Counted from the first letter of the stretch, positions 1 to 10,323 are shown. The stretch: DNA of 64,000 bases from Legionella sainthelensi (GCF_900637685.1 NZ_LR134388.1:3995001-4059000); one strand, 5' to 3'. Program-made: numbers and translations. The notes: generated from the letters alone by a model not told the origin.

Positions 1-2
1 CT

Positions 3-71
3 TGGGTAGTATGGAGTACACCGAAATGCAAAGGAACGTTTATCGGCACACCCACAATAATTAACGAGTAA
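3..71 (+). CDS. C-terminal tail of an unidentified protein (partial)
   Basis: One forward frame is open from the left edge of the window to TAA at 69-71 and encodes 22 residues ending GTFIGTPTIINE. The composition is protein-like, and it stops just before the convergent Sua5 gene ends at 77, so it may be the tail of a gene lying mostly outside the window. The fragment is too short to name, and a chance open frame of this length is quite possible. Confidence 0.3.
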   Translation, partial: WVVWSTPKCKGTFIGTPTIINE

Positions 72-76
72 TGGTA

Positions 77-1042
77 TTAAGCCGGGTAAGGAGCGCCTGC
101 TTTAAGGATACGCTCCCGTACTCCTTGCCATGCCCCTGAAGCAGGGGGAAGCTCTATGACAATAACATCCGCATTAGAAGCATCAGCCTTTCTTAATTGA
201 TAGTATAAATCAAACGCTACTTTTTCAGGATTATCTTCAAGTAAGTGAAAATATTCTTCTCGAATACTCATTGGTTTTTTGCTTGCTATAACGTAAATGT
301 TATCTCCATGTTTTTGACAAAAATGAGTGAGCAAGTCATAGCCATCAAAATAATACAGCTTTTTTTGGGGTTGGTAATGACTGTCTAATTTCCCCGGAAC
401 ACGTAATGAGTTTTCGCCGCGCAAAGATGGAAGAGCGATTAGTTCTGCTATGGCTTTTTCATCAATGATTCCATGTCGTAAAATTTGATAATTCTTGGGA
501 TCTGTTGCATCAATGATGGTTGATTCTATCCCTACAGTACAACGACCTCCATCCAATATAGTTAGTTCTTGATTAGGAAACGATTCACTTACATGCCCTG
601 CTGTAGTGGGGCTGACTTTTCCAAATGGATTTGCTGAAGGCGCAACGAGTGGCACACCCAATTTTTTTAATAACTCCTGGGCGATGGGGTGAGCAGGACA
701 TCTGATTGCTACCGTCGTTTGGCCACCAGTTATCAAAGGGGTAATTTGATTTTGTTTGCAATGGAAAACAAGCGTTAAAGGGCCTGGCCAGAATTTTTTG
801 ATTAATTGTTGTGCGTAAGCTGGAATGTCTTTAACCAACAGATCAAGCGCCCAATCTTGAGCCACATGTATAATTAAAGGATGGTTTAACGGTCTATTTT
901 TTATAGCAAAAACAGCCTTAATTGCCTTCTCATTATTGATAGGAGCAGCTAAGCCATAGACAGTTTCTGTAGGGATAGCAACAGGTTTTCCTTGTTGCAA
1001 ATCGTGAATCGCTCGATCAATATTGGTAGTAATTAAAGGCAT
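77..1042 (-). CDS. Threonylcarbamoyl-AMP synthase, long Sua5 type
   Basis: Cytoplasmic enzyme of the TsaC/Sua5 family. It makes threonylcarbamoyl-AMP from threonine, bicarbonate and ATP for the t6A37 modification of ANN-decoding tRNAs. The N-terminal 200 residues show the YrdC fold signatures: PTETVYGLAA, KNRPLNHPL, a TTVAIRCPAHP segment and APSANPFGKVSPT. About 110 further residues carry a Sua5 C-terminal domain, so this is the long form rather than the short TsaC/YrdC form. I prefer the ATG at 1042. A TTG at 1081 would add 13 residues, but no clear ribosome binding site supports either start. The family call is secure; the start is not. Confidence 0.9.
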   Translation of the reverse strand: MPLITTNIDRAIHDLQQGKPVAIPTETVYGLAAPINNEKAIKAVFAIKNRPLNHPLIIHVAQDWALDLLVKDIPAYAQQLIKKFWPGPLTLVFHCKQNQITPLITGGQTTVAIRCPAHPIAQELLKKLGVPLVAPSANPFGKVSPTTAGHVSESFPNQELTILDGGRCTVGIESTIIDATDPKNYQILRHGIIDEKAIAELIALPSLRGENSLRVPGKLDSHYQPQKKLYYFDGYDLLTHFCQKHGDNIYVIASKKPMSIREEYFHLLEDNPEKVAFDLYYQLRKADASNADVIVIELPPASGAWQGVRERILKAGAPYPA

Positions 1043-1163
1043 ATACAAAGCATGAATTGAAAATTTGTTATTTTTACACAATTGGCAGGAGAAAGCAGCT
1101 ATTTTTGCCTTTTCAATAGTACCTGCATAGAATTAAAAATAAATATTGTTGAGGAATCTGGTC

Positions 1164-1961
1164 GTGTTACTGAGTTTATTAGGAAAAACTGTAGATGGCT
1201 ATTTTGCGTTTATCCCTAGAAATAAGCCATCGCTTGAACGGATACAGCCCATTCGTTTAATTGCCCATAGAGGAGCTCATAATCGTGCCGAGGGAATTAT
1301 TGAAAATACACTTCCTGCTTTCGCCTTAGCCAAAGATTTGGGATGTTGGGGGATTGAGTTTGATGTACGTAGTACAGCAGATAATGTATTCGTTGTTAAT
1401 CATGATGCGACATTGAAACGTCTTTGGGGACATAATCAAGAAATCGCTAAAATTACCTTTAATGAACTGCGCGCGCTTGTTCCTGACATTCCTACGCTTG
1501 CAGAAGTAGTTGCTCTATATGGCAAGAGCATGCATTTATTTATTGAATTAAAAACTCCTATCCATCATGAAGAAATCTTGGTGGCGCAATTACGAGAATT
1601 ATCCGCTGGAGAGAACTACCATTTCTTGACTCTAAACTCATCAATTTTTTCTTCTTTGACGCAAATTCCCAAAGAATCTTTATTATTAGTCGCCTCGCAT
1701 AATAACGTACAGGAATTTTGTAATTTATGTATCAGAGAAAATTATGGAGGCGTATTAGGTCATTATCTTATGATTCACAAAAAGGCAATCAATCAATTAA
1801 GGGCAACCCAAAAAATTGTGGGTGTCGGTTTGGTCGATTCGAAGTACAGCTTATATAGGGAATTGAATCGAAAACTCAATTGGATTTTTACCGATCGTGC
1901 TGCTGAAACAAGCATCTACTTGCAATCCTTACAAAATAAGGAAGAAAAAAACAAATTATAG
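1164..1961 (+). CDS. Glycerophosphodiester phosphodiesterase family protein
   Basis: GDPD-family enzyme (TIM barrel), expected to hydrolyse glycerophosphodiesters to glycerol-3-phosphate and an alcohol. The metal and catalytic motifs are visible: HRGAH near residue 36, ENTLPAF, an E-D pair in GIEFDVR, then VNHDATLKRLWG, and ELKTP further on. The open frame extends back to a TTG at 1146, but GTG at 1164 sits about 9 nt behind a GAGGA sequence and is the better start, giving 265 residues. A hydrophobic stretch at the very N-terminus could be a weak membrane anchor. It is divergent from sua5, with about 120 bp between the preferred starts. Confidence 0.85.
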   Translation: MLLSLLGKTVDGYFAFIPRNKPSLERIQPIRLIAHRGAHNRAEGIIENTLPAFALAKDLGCWGIEFDVRSTADNVFVVNHDATLKRLWGHNQEIAKITFNELRALVPDIPTLAEVVALYGKSMHLFIELKTPIHHEEILVAQLRELSAGENYHFLTLNSSIFSSLTQIPKESLLLVASHNNVQEFCNLCIRENYGGVLGHYLMIHKKAINQLRATQKIVGVGLVDSKYSLYRELNRKLNWIFTDRAAETSIYLQSLQNKEEKNKL

Positions 1962-2085
1962 TGCAATTGATGATTCGTACGGATCTCCGCTGTCTTGAAC
2001 TCCTCCTCAAGGCAACAAGCCGTTCTTTTGCCATCCACTTCACAGTGAAGCATTGTGCCGACCCCAACTTTATTATTTTGATGTA

Positions 2086-3627
2086 TTAAAAATTTTTACT
2101 CTCTGAAGCACTCTGCCACCCTCCTCCTAGAGCCTGAAAAAGAGCAACCGTATCTGCTAGCCGATTGGCTTGTGCTTGAATTAAATTTAATTTGGCCTGT
2201 TGATAAGTTATCTCATTGAGAATTAATCCTACAGTGCTGCTATCACCCAATGCAAATTGGCGTCGAGCAATGTTCAGGCTTGTGAAAGCCGCACGTTCTG
2301 CGTTACTTGCTGTTTTTAGAGAAATGGCATCAGATTGAATTGCTTTTAAGGTATCGGCCACATTTTGGAAGGCATTAATGACTGTTGCGCGATAGTCTGC
2401 GGCAGCTTGCCTGTAGTTGGCTTCCGCAGCACGTTGTTTATGGCGTAAAGTCCCTGCATCAAAAATGGGTTGTGTGATAATCCCAGCCATTGCCCAGAAT
2501 TGAGTATTAGATTGCAATAAAGTCCCTATAGTAGTGGCTGCGCTTCCGAGATTAGTACCGCTACTATTAATCGTCACATTCGGCAATCGATTTGCGATAG
2601 CAACCCCAATCAATGCATTTGCTGCATGCATTTGTGCCTCTGCAGCCCGAATATCGGGTCGATTTTCGAGTAATTTTGCCGGCACAGAAAGAGGAAGCTC
2701 TCTTGGAAGATGTAAGGAGCTTAAGCGAAATTGAGGTGTATTTTGATCGTCTGGAAATCGCCCAGTTAATGCATTCAGCAAATCACGCTGAATCGCAAGT
2801 TGTTTTTCCAACGGAGGAAGCATTGCTTCTGATGCAGCTAATGCTGCTTGTTGGGTAGCAACGTTGGATAACGCTGTATCACCCAATTTTAACTGTTGTT
2901 TCAGAATTGCCAAAAGCTTTTTTTGATCGGCAATCATATGCTGGGTTACAGTAATTTGCTCGCGCAAAGCCGCTTCCTGGATGACGGCATTGACCACATT
3001 TGTCGTTAGGGTCAAATACGTTGCTTCTAACTGAAAGTGTTGCACCTCTACCTGGGCAACCAATGATTCTATCTGGCGTCGTGTCCCTCCAAAAACATCG
3101 GGAGTGTAAGAAACATAAAGCTGACCGGTAAATAAAGAATATAAGTATTGGTTGCTTGCCAAAACGCTGGTAAGAATTTTTGCCGTTTGCTGGTAAGTGG
3201 GTGAAAAGGAGCTCCCTACAAAGGGAAGTAGAGCACCTTTTCCAGCATAGGCATTTTCAAGAGCAATAGATAAGGATTCTTGAGCTGAAGTTACGGTGGG
3301 ATTATGCTGTATACTTGCTAAAACCACATCATCGAGATCTTTGGAATGGAATAATTGCCACCATTGTTTTGGAAGTTCTTTGTTTGGGGCAAAATATTGT
3401 GCCTCACCCATTTTTGTAGCCGTTGCAGGTGTTTTTTTCCCCAATGATTTTTTCGTATACGACTGAGGAAGTATTTGTGTCGGCCTTTTATAATCAGGAC
3501 CAACCGTACAGTTACTTAAGAGAAAAAATACAAGTACAGCGCCCATACCCGAAGCTTTTTTAAAATATGGGTTAAAGCGCTTATTACACCGCCCAAAATA
3601 CCAATTGTCTTTTTTATGCTTACTCAT
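2086..3627 (-). CDS. RND efflux outer membrane lipoprotein (NodT/OprM type)
   Basis: Outer membrane channel of the tripartite pump encoded by the two genes upstream. The N-terminus has a basic stretch, a hydrophobic segment and the lipobox LSNC, followed by TVGPDYKRP, the usual start of mature NodT/OprM proteins. Two OEP repeats follow, and the ending QALGGGW is typical. The frame opens at 3642, but the ATG at 3627 overlaps the stop of the pump gene as ATGA and is preceded by GGAGG, so I use it. The 4-nt overlap implies translational coupling. It is probably the last gene of the operon. Confidence 0.88.
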   Translation of the reverse strand: MSKHKKDNWYFGRCNKRFNPYFKKASGMGAVLVFFLLSNCTVGPDYKRPTQILPQSYTKKSLGKKTPATATKMGEAQYFAPNKELPKQWWQLFHSKDLDDVVLASIQHNPTVTSAQESLSIALENAYAGKGALLPFVGSSFSPTYQQTAKILTSVLASNQYLYSLFTGQLYVSYTPDVFGGTRRQIESLVAQVEVQHFQLEATYLTLTTNVVNAVIQEAALREQITVTQHMIADQKKLLAILKQQLKLGDTALSNVATQQAALAASEAMLPPLEKQLAIQRDLLNALTGRFPDDQNTPQFRLSSLHLPRELPLSVPAKLLENRPDIRAAEAQMHAANALIGVAIANRLPNVTINSSGTNLGSAATTIGTLLQSNTQFWAMAGIITQPIFDAGTLRHKQRAAEANYRQAAADYRATVINAFQNVADTLKAIQSDAISLKTASNAERAAFTSLNIARRQFALGDSSTVGLILNEITYQQAKLNLIQAQANRLADTVALFQALGGGWQSASESKNF

Positions 3628-6600
3628 CGCCTCCATCTCCATCGGCGCATACTGCTTCTACCGTGTTCAATGAAGTGTTCCAAGGTGTAATAGTAGGTAG
3701 GTAAAATAAATAAAGTTAATAAAGTAGATACCGCCAAACCGCCAACGATTATTGTAGCTAACCCCCGTTGTACATCTGTTCCAACTCCAGTTGCTAATGC
3801 AGCAGGAAGCATACCAAAGGAAGCCACTGTTGCAGTCATGAGTATAGGTCGCAACCGTTCAGCTGCACCAGATACCACAGCACGATTTAACGATTTATTG
3901 GTTTTGCGCACCCTTCTAATATTTGCAATCATGATAATTGCGTTTTGTATGGAAACACCAAAAAGCGCGATAAAACCAACCGCGGTAGCAACATTGAACG
4001 TTTCTCCTGTAATATGAAGTGTGACCAGCCCGCCTAAAGTTGCCATTGGAACTACGCCCAAAATAAGAAAAACGAGGTGTAATTTTTGGAATTCAAAGAA
4101 TAAAATCAATCCCATGAGGACGAACATAAGGCCTAAGATATAGATTAATCGTTTTTCTGCGCGCTCCTGACTCTCAAATTGACCCGCCCATTCCAGACGA
4201 ATTTGTTGTGCATCAAATTTTACTTCATCAGCAATGCGACGTTTGGCTTCATTGAGATAAGAAGTAAGATCTCGACCACGATTATCCATACGTACCGTGA
4301 TTTCTCGCTCGCCCATTTCATGAGCAATAGTGCTCTCACCAGTCTTATATTCAATTTTGGCTAATTCTGATAAAGGTATTTTGGCGCCATCTGAACTGGT
4401 TAGAAATAAATTCCCTAAAGATTCAATGCTGTTTTTATTCGTTTTAGGAAAACGTACGGTAGCGTTATAAACGCGACTCCCCTCATAAATGGAGGCAATC
4501 GGGGATCCGCTAAGACCTGTTTGAATTAAATTAGTGATATCAGCAACATTAATACCATAACGAGCTATTTTTTCTCTATCGGCCTGAATCGTTATTTGCG
4601 GAATGGGTGGCTCTTGGAATACAGACGCAGAGGCAGTTCCCGGAATAGTTTTTAATAGTGCAACAATTTGATTGGCTATACGGCGACATTCACGTAAATC
4701 ATCACCATAAATTCTTAAAGCAAGCGGGCTATGTGCTCCAGCTATCATGTCATTCACATTGTCAATAATAGGTTGGCTTATTCCTATGGTATAACCTGGC
4801 ATCCTGGCAAATCGTTTTGTAAGCTTTGCGATAAATTGGGCTTTCGTTTCATGATTAGGCCATTGTGCGTAAGGGTTTAAACCGACAGGAACCTCCATAT
4901 GAGAAGGAGTCCAGGGATCAGTCCCCTCATCATTGCGCCCTACTTGGGTGATCACATAAGAAACTTCAGGGTATTCAAGAAGTGTATCGCGTAATGAACC
5001 CGCCATTTGATTGGCTTTTTCCAAGGATAAACCCGGCGGCAAATCGACTTGCAACCACAGTGATCCCTCATCCAATTCCGGTAAAAACTCACGGCCTGCT
5101 GTAATTCCTAAAAATACGACCAAGACTAATGTAATTATCCCTAATACATAAGCGATATAAGCGCGTTTAAGCAATTGACGTAACAGCGATTGATAACGTT
5201 TTGTTAACCAAATAAGGGGGTAATTATGAAATACTTTTTGTGGCTTACGTAACGCGGTATAGGCCAAGCCTGGAATAAGTACCAAAGAGCAGATTAATGC
5301 ACCTAAAAGAGCATAACTTACCGTATAGGCCATGGGGGTAAACAGTTTACCTTCCGCATGTTCAAACGCAAATAATGGTAAATACGCAGAGATGATAATT
5401 AAAGTTGCAAAAAATATAGGTCTAGCCACATAGTTGGTTACTTTTAATGTATCTTCTACGGTCAGCATTTTTCCAGGATTTTGTTCCCTCTGGCGCAAAA
5501 TTGCTTCCATTACGACGATTGCCCCATCCACAATGACGCCAAAATCAATAGAGCCCAGGGAAAAGAGATTCGCAGGCATTTGAGTTAAATTCATGAAAAT
5601 AAATACAGTCACTAACGCTGCAGGAATCGCAACTGTGACGACTAGCGCACTACGCCAACTCCCAAGAAAAAGCATCAATACAAGCGAGACAAAGACGATT
5701 CCTTCAATGACGGTATGCTTTATTTTGTCAACGGTAAGGTTTACCAATTTATCACGATCAAGACAAGGAACGATGGCCACTCCCATGGTCTTAAGTTGCT
5801 CTTGCAATGCATCTAATTTGGCATGTACTCCGTCCAATATTTTTCCCGCATTCTCCCCCTTACGCATGAGGACAATCCCTTCAATCGTATCGGAATTATG
5901 ATTTTTCCCTAATATCCCTTCACGCTCTTTATGGCCGAACTCAAGTTTGCCAAGATCACGGATTAGTACCGGAACACCATTGTGTTGTTTGACCACTATA
6001 GCGCCTAGCTCGTCCAAGGTATGTACCTGGCCTCTTCCACGAATAATGTAACTTTGTTCCCCGCGAGTAACACGGCCGCCCCCAGCGAAGGTAGTATTGT
6101 TGTTTATTGCATTACTAATGTCATTTAAAGAAAGGTTATAAACTCGCATTTTCAGTGGATCGAGGGTAAGCTGAAACTCTTTAGTCAGCCCTCCAAAATT
6201 AACCACATCAGAAATACCTGGAGCTTGTTTCAGTTTGGGAATAATCAACCAACGTTGAATTTCCGATAATTCCATCAGGGTTTTAGTATTAGATGTAAGC
6301 GTGTAGCGATAGATTTCGCTACTTGAGCCAACGAGAGGGTCCAAAGAAGGAAAAATACCCGGAGGTAAGGATGCTTGGCTTAAAACTTCCTGAACACGCT
6401 CTCGGGGAAAATATTCATCTGTTCCATCCTTAAAAACCATAGTAATTAATGATAAGGCAAAAGTGCTGCTGGAGCGTAGAACGGATATATTGGGTACACT
6501 CACCAGTGCACGCTCTAAAGGTATAGTAATTTGCTGCTCTATTTCTTCTGCGGCTAATCCAGGTACTTGAGTAGTAACAGAAACACTTACATCATCAAGC

Positions 6601-6722
6601 TCAGGATAAGCCTCAACCATCATTTGGGTACCCGAAATATAGCCATAAAAGCCAATCAGAATTGCAGCGCCCCATGCAATGTGGCGACGATGGAAACATG
6701 CAGTGATTAGTTTATCAATCAT
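3624..6722 (-). CDS. Heavy-metal-type (HME) RND pump, CzcA/CusA-like
   Basis: Inner membrane proton-driven RND transporter of about 1032 residues with the usual 12 membrane spans and two large periplasmic loops. The transmembrane motif DFGVIVDGAIVVMEA keeps the two Asp and one Glu that distinguish HME (CzcA/CusA/HelA) pumps from multidrug HAE1 pumps. The second periplasmic half begins near EFLPELDEGSLW, also an HME hallmark. The start is set at ATG 6722, behind GGAGG, because the longer frame to 6758 lacks a site. It overlaps the adaptor gene by 8 nt and the outer membrane factor gene by 4 nt. Which metal or drug it exports cannot be told from sequence. Confidence 0.9.
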   Translation of the reverse strand: MIDKLITACFHRRHIAWGAAILIGFYGYISGTQMMVEAYPELDDVSVSVTTQVPGLAAEEIEQQITIPLERALVSVPNISVLRSSSTFALSLITMVFKDGTDEYFPRERVQEVLSQASLPPGIFPSLDPLVGSSSEIYRYTLTSNTKTLMELSEIQRWLIIPKLKQAPGISDVVNFGGLTKEFQLTLDPLKMRVYNLSLNDISNAINNNTTFAGGGRVTRGEQSYIIRGRGQVHTLDELGAIVVKQHNGVPVLIRDLGKLEFGHKEREGILGKNHNSDTIEGIVLMRKGENAGKILDGVHAKLDALQEQLKTMGVAIVPCLDRDKLVNLTVDKIKHTVIEGIVFVSLVLMLFLGSWRSALVVTVAIPAALVTVFIFMNLTQMPANLFSLGSIDFGVIVDGAIVVMEAILRQREQNPGKMLTVEDTLKVTNYVARPIFFATLIIISAYLPLFAFEHAEGKLFTPMAYTVSYALLGALICSLVLIPGLAYTALRKPQKVFHNYPLIWLTKRYQSLLRQLLKRAYIAYVLGIITLVLVVFLGITAGREFLPELDEGSLWLQVDLPPGLSLEKANQMAGSLRDTLLEYPEVSYVITQVGRNDEGTDPWTPSHMEVPVGLNPYAQWPNHETKAQFIAKLTKRFARMPGYTIGISQPIIDNVNDMIAGAHSPLALRIYGDDLRECRRIANQIVALLKTIPGTASASVFQEPPIPQITIQADREKIARYGINVADITNLIQTGLSGSPIASIYEGSRVYNATVRFPKTNKNSIESLGNLFLTSSDGAKIPLSELAKIEYKTGESTIAHEMGEREITVRMDNRGRDLTSYLNEAKRRIADEVKFDAQQIRLEWAGQFESQERAEKRLIYILGLMFVLMGLILFFEFQKLHLVFLILGVVPMATLGGLVTLHITGETFNVATAVGFIALFGVSIQNAIIMIANIRRVRKTNKSLNRAVVSGAAERLRPILMTATVASFGMLPAALATGVGTDVQRGLATIIVGGLAVSTLLTLFILPTYYYTLEHFIEHGRSSMRRWRWRR

Positions 6723-7890
6723 TGACCAGTATTCCTCCAGAAACAACAACACGATCACCGCGTTTTAATCCTGAGGTAATCCGTACCACATTTTTATCTT
6801 CAGGGCCGAGCACCACAGCACGTGATTCAAAAGTCCATGGGGCTGTTTCAACATACACAGAGGTAGTATCATCATTCATAATAATTGCAGATAACGGCAC
6901 AATGACCTGTTCTTCTTGCGGCAAATCCATTTGCACTGTAGCAAACATATTAGGCTGCAATTTATGATTCGCATTTGTAAAAGCAATGCGTGTTTTATTA
7001 CATCGGGTGTTAGGATCAATTAAATTATCAACAAATGCCACTTTCCCTTCCCAAATTTGATTAGGGTAAGCAATTAATGAAATGGATGTTTTGAGTCCTT
7101 TATTGACTAGCGCAATTAAATGTTCTGGAACACAAGCTGCAATCCAGACAGACTGAATATTAGATAGTGTCAATATAGGTGCTGTCGGATCATTAATGTA
7201 TGAGCCTACACCATAATTGATCGCAATTACTTTGCCATCAATAGGCGCTTGAATGCGTAACATACCAGGCTCATTGTTACCTAATGATTTTAATGTCGCC
7301 TGCGCACGTTGTACTTCGGCAAGGGCTTGAGTGTAGTTGCTTTGCGCTTGTTCAATATCTTTGACTGAATTAGCTCCTGCGCGATTGACTTTTTGGGCTC
7401 GATTTAATGTTTCTTGAGTCTGCTTCAAGATACTCATTGCTTTTGCCATATCAGAATATGCTTGGGCTAAACCTGCTGATTGTAAAGTGGCTAAATTTTG
7501 ATTACTTTTTACTTCATCACCGAGCTTGATATTCAGTTCTGTCAGATGCCCTGTCAGTGGTGGAAGAATATTTACTGTACGTACCGGATCGGCTTCAACT
7601 GCTCCGGGTAAAAAAACGCGATGGGGTTTTTTCGATGTTTTAACGGGACGGATCATGAGCTGGGCGCGCAAAGGAGAATTTTCTGGGACGAATATGCGAT
7701 GATCTTTGCGAATAAGCATGGGAGTAACTGCTTTTTTAGGGCTACTGCTCATAAGAGTCAGGCACCCCCTAATCAAAAGCATAAAAATAAAAAGCAGCAG
7801 CAACAGGAGAATAATTCGAACTATTTTGGCACGAGGAGCCTGATTTTTATCAGGATCATGAAAAGTAGAAAATAAAGAGCGTATATCCAT
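6715..7890 (-). CDS. RND periplasmic adaptor (membrane fusion protein, CzcB-like)
   Basis: 391-residue adaptor that links the inner membrane pump to the outer membrane channel. One N-terminal membrane anchor lies at about residues 25-45 (a Leu/Ile-rich run), followed by lipoyl halves (GHLTELNIKLGDEVKSNQNL and a partner near APIDGKVIAINYGVG), an alpha-helical hairpin between them, and a C-terminal barrel ending at a GLKRGDRVVVSGG segment. It is the first gene of the operon adaptor-pump-outer membrane factor. The 425-bp gap upstream must hold the operon promoter. No adjacent regulator gene was seen. Confidence 0.88.
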   Translation of the reverse strand: MDIRSLFSTFHDPDKNQAPRAKIVRIILLLLLLFIFMLLIRGCLTLMSSSPKKAVTPMLIRKDHRIFVPENSPLRAQLMIRPVKTSKKPHRVFLPGAVEADPVRTVNILPPLTGHLTELNIKLGDEVKSNQNLATLQSAGLAQAYSDMAKAMSILKQTQETLNRAQKVNRAGANSVKDIEQAQSNYTQALAEVQRAQATLKSLGNNEPGMLRIQAPIDGKVIAINYGVGSYINDPTAPILTLSNIQSVWIAACVPEHLIALVNKGLKTSISLIAYPNQIWEGKVAFVDNLIDPNTRCNKTRIAFTNANHKLQPNMFATVQMDLPQEEQVIVPLSAIIMNDDTTSVYVETAPWTFESRAVVLGPEDKNVVRITSGLKRGDRVVVSGGILVND

Positions 7891-8315
7891 AAGTTACACT
7901 TTCTGCACATTGAGAATATATTTCAAAATAAAAACCAATCTAAGAAGAAAAAACGAGCAAGAAGGATTAAAAAGTGCAACTATGAGCACATACATAACAT
8001 GTTTCCGTGTCATCAATTTTTGTACTCAGTATAATGAAACTTCTTCCTATGTGCTATAGCTTGATGCAAGACGATTCTGTAAGAAAATATTTTTAAAAAG
8101 CACACGTTAGCGCTAAATTAGGTATACAAAAAATAACAGTTTCGCCTGATTTTGGGCGATAAATGCAGGTTTTTGGAGTTATGTTTTGACATTATATAAT
8201 CTTTTAATATGGTTAAGTGGCATTTCAATTAGAGCTTATCTTGGCATCAGCCCAATTATACTGAAAGATTCAGATCACATTTTTTACATTTTGAAATCAA
8301 AACAAGGAGGTTCGC
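7891..8315. other. Divergent intergenic region, RND operon / GST
   Basis: AT-rich 425-bp gap between the start of the reverse-strand RND operon and the forward GST gene. No open frame or RNA gene was recognised. It should contain both promoters. TTGACA-like and TATAAT-like hexamers occur, but none with convincing spacing. AAGGAGG just before 8316 is the GST ribosome binding site. Confidence 0.5.
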
Positions 8316-8954
8316 ATGTACACACTTTACTCTTTTGGCACTCCTAATGGTATTAAACCAACCATTATACTGGAAGAGCTATCCCAGCCTTATACGATCC
8401 AATTAATTGATATTTCCAAAGGCGAGCAATTTAATCCAGAATTTTTAAAAATTTCACCAAATAATAAAATCCCCGTTTTGTATGATTCCCAGGAAGATTT
8501 TTATCTGTTTGAGAGTGTTGCCATTTTGCAATATCTTGCTGAAAAACATGGAAAATTCCTACCTAGTACACTACAAGCCAAATACACGATTTTACAGTGG
8601 TGTTATTTTCAAGCAGCACACATTGGCCCAATGTTTGGTCAATTAGGGCATTTCCACCGCGCAGCTCCTGAGCAGATTCCGTATGCGCTAAAACGTTATA
8701 CAGATGAATGCGATCGTTTGTTATCCGTGATGGAAAAACAATTAATCAAGCGCCCATTTATTGGGGGAGATGACTATACGATTGCAGATATGGCTATTTG
8801 GCCCTGGATTTATTGTTTCCAGGTGATTTACAAACAAACTATAGATACGCAAAGATTCACTCATCTGCTGGCATGGTATCAACGTCTAGGTGAGCGTACT
8901 GCGGTGCAAGCTGCGCTAAAGGCCTATGAGTTATCCATGGAAGGTAAAATTTAG
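8316..8954 (+). CDS. Glutathione S-transferase family protein (YfcG/YghU-like)
   Basis: 212-residue cytosolic GST. The N-terminal thioredoxin-like domain begins YTLYSFGTPNGIK, with the TPNG motif characteristic of the Nu-class/YfcG group that has disulfide-reductase activity with glutathione. The segment NNKIPVLYD holds the conserved cis-proline and is followed by ESVAILQYLAEK. The all-helical C-terminal domain contains FIGGDDYTIADMAIWPW, the usual GST N-capping region. A strong AAGGAGG lies 7-13 nt before the ATG. It stands alone, so its substrate is unknown. Confidence 0.88.
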   Translation: MYTLYSFGTPNGIKPTIILEELSQPYTIQLIDISKGEQFNPEFLKISPNNKIPVLYDSQEDFYLFESVAILQYLAEKHGKFLPSTLQAKYTILQWCYFQAAHIGPMFGQLGHFHRAAPEQIPYALKRYTDECDRLLSVMEKQLIKRPFIGGDDYTIADMAIWPWIYCFQVIYKQTIDTQRFTHLLAWYQRLGERTAVQAALKAYELSMEGKI

Positions 8955-9036
8955 TTTACTGAGACCTGTATAAAATCCCCTCACTCAACCAGAAAAGAAA
9001 TTGAAAGAGGGGCTGATATGAATCGCGAGTATTTAT

Positions 9037-10323
9037 TTAACTGTGCTGCAGCGTCTGAGTCAATTGGGATTCGTGTGTTTCTGTAGGCCCATTTTCTTTT
9101 TTAGATGTAGCATAAAGCCCATTTCTGCTTAGGGATTCACCAATGAAGGTTTCTTTAGAACTTGGTGCTTTAGACAATTTTTTAGATAAACCTTTGAAAT
9201 CCAAGCCTTCAAGTCTATCCACTTGTTTTCCTTGTCTTTCAAGGAGTTCTCGATACGAAGCGTTCGTACTTTCTAACTCTTTTTGTACGAGTATGAGCTT
9301 TTTTTCTGCCTCGCAAATTCGTTCGGCAATTTGCAGAAAACTAGCTTCTTTATTTTTAAGAAAATCATCTAATTTTTCTTGGAATACGCGTTGCTTTTCT
9401 TCATTACCAATTGTGGATGAAAACTCAGAGATTGCCGCCCCCAAAGCCTCTATCATTAATTTGGCTTTATTTAGATCTTCGCCTAATTCAGTTCTTACCT
9501 TCTCAATCTCTAAAACTTTCTCTGCCAGCTCTTTTTGACTGCTACCATAGGCGTCATTAATATGGTGCAATTTTTCTTGAGCTTGTTGCAATAAATCAGT
9601 TTGTTGGTTTACACCCTCGGTTAATGTATTGGCAACGTTTTGTAAACCTTCTTTGGTAATGGTGAGTGTCTCATTAATTTTAGAGGTAGCTCGTACCTGT
9701 TTATCAACCGCGTCAATTTGGTGGCTCAAAAGGTTAATATTTTCAGAAAGCCGTTGATTTTCTTGTGCAAACTTTGAAATTTCAATCTCTAATTGTTCGC
9801 GAATAACATTTAAGGCATTAATTGTTAACTCAAGTAAATCTGCCAAACCTAAAATCCCTTTTTGCAAACTTTCTACCGCACTGGTGCTGCATTTGTGATG
9901 ATCATCGAGAATAAGCCCACCGGCTGTATAGGTAATTGCTGTTACACCACATATTGCAAGGAGAAAACCAACATTAGCAGCAATGCCAATAATTAAAGTA
10001 GGCAACGTAAGTGCAACCCCGCCTAGAATTTTTTGCCATAGTGGTAATTCCCCCCAAAAATCTGCAGCACGCGAGAACAGGCTTGGATTTTTCTCCATAC
10101 TTTTAACGGTTTCTTCCAAACTTTTTCTAATTTGTTCGAATATTTCTTTAGTGATGGTCATTTTTTTGAATTTATTTTCTTCGGTATCACTAAGGGCTTT
10201 TAACTTAGCTTGGATTTCCTCCTCTAAGTTAGTTTGGAGTGGGGTGGTTTCTGGTACTTTCTTAAGGTCATGTTCTGTATCAAGAGTGACAAGAGCCTGA
10301 AGCTCTTCTGTGTTGGTAGCCAT
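9037..10323 (-). CDS. Coiled-coil membrane protein, LegC2/LegC7 (Ylf)-like effector candidate
   Basis: 428-residue protein. An acidic helical N-terminus is followed by a two-span hydrophobic hairpin at about residues 95-137, then a short LDDHH-containing segment, and about 230 residues of heptad-rich coiled coil to near residue 385. A polar tail ends in TQTLQHS. This order matches the Legionella LegC2/LegC3/LegC7 proteins, Dot/Icm effectors that mimic SNAREs and disturb host vesicle fusion. That match rests on architecture and a remembered LDDHH motif, not on a search. AAGGGA precedes the ATG. No catalytic motif is seen. Confidence 0.55.
   Translation of the reverse strand: MATNTEELQALVTLDTEHDLKKVPETTPLQTNLEEEIQAKLKALSDTEENKFKKMTITKEIFEQIRKSLEETVKSMEKNPSLFSRAADFWGELPLWQKILGGVALTLPTLIIGIAANVGFLLAICGVTAITYTAGGLILDDHHKCSTSAVESLQKGILGLADLLELTINALNVIREQLEIEISKFAQENQRLSENINLLSHQIDAVDKQVRATSKINETLTITKEGLQNVANTLTEGVNQQTDLLQQAQEKLHHINDAYGSSQKELAEKVLEIEKVRTELGEDLNKAKLMIEALGAAISEFSSTIGNEEKQRVFQEKLDDFLKNKEASFLQIAERICEAEKKLILVQKELESTNASYRELLERQGKQVDRLEGLDFKGLSKKLSKAPSSKETFIGESLSRNGLYATSKKENGPTETHESQLTQTLQHS

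Noticed and set aside
9143..9538. Forward-strand open frame of 131 codons
   Set aside because: It is an antisense shadow of the coiled-coil gene, with Ser/Phe/Lys-rich composition and no ribosome binding site.
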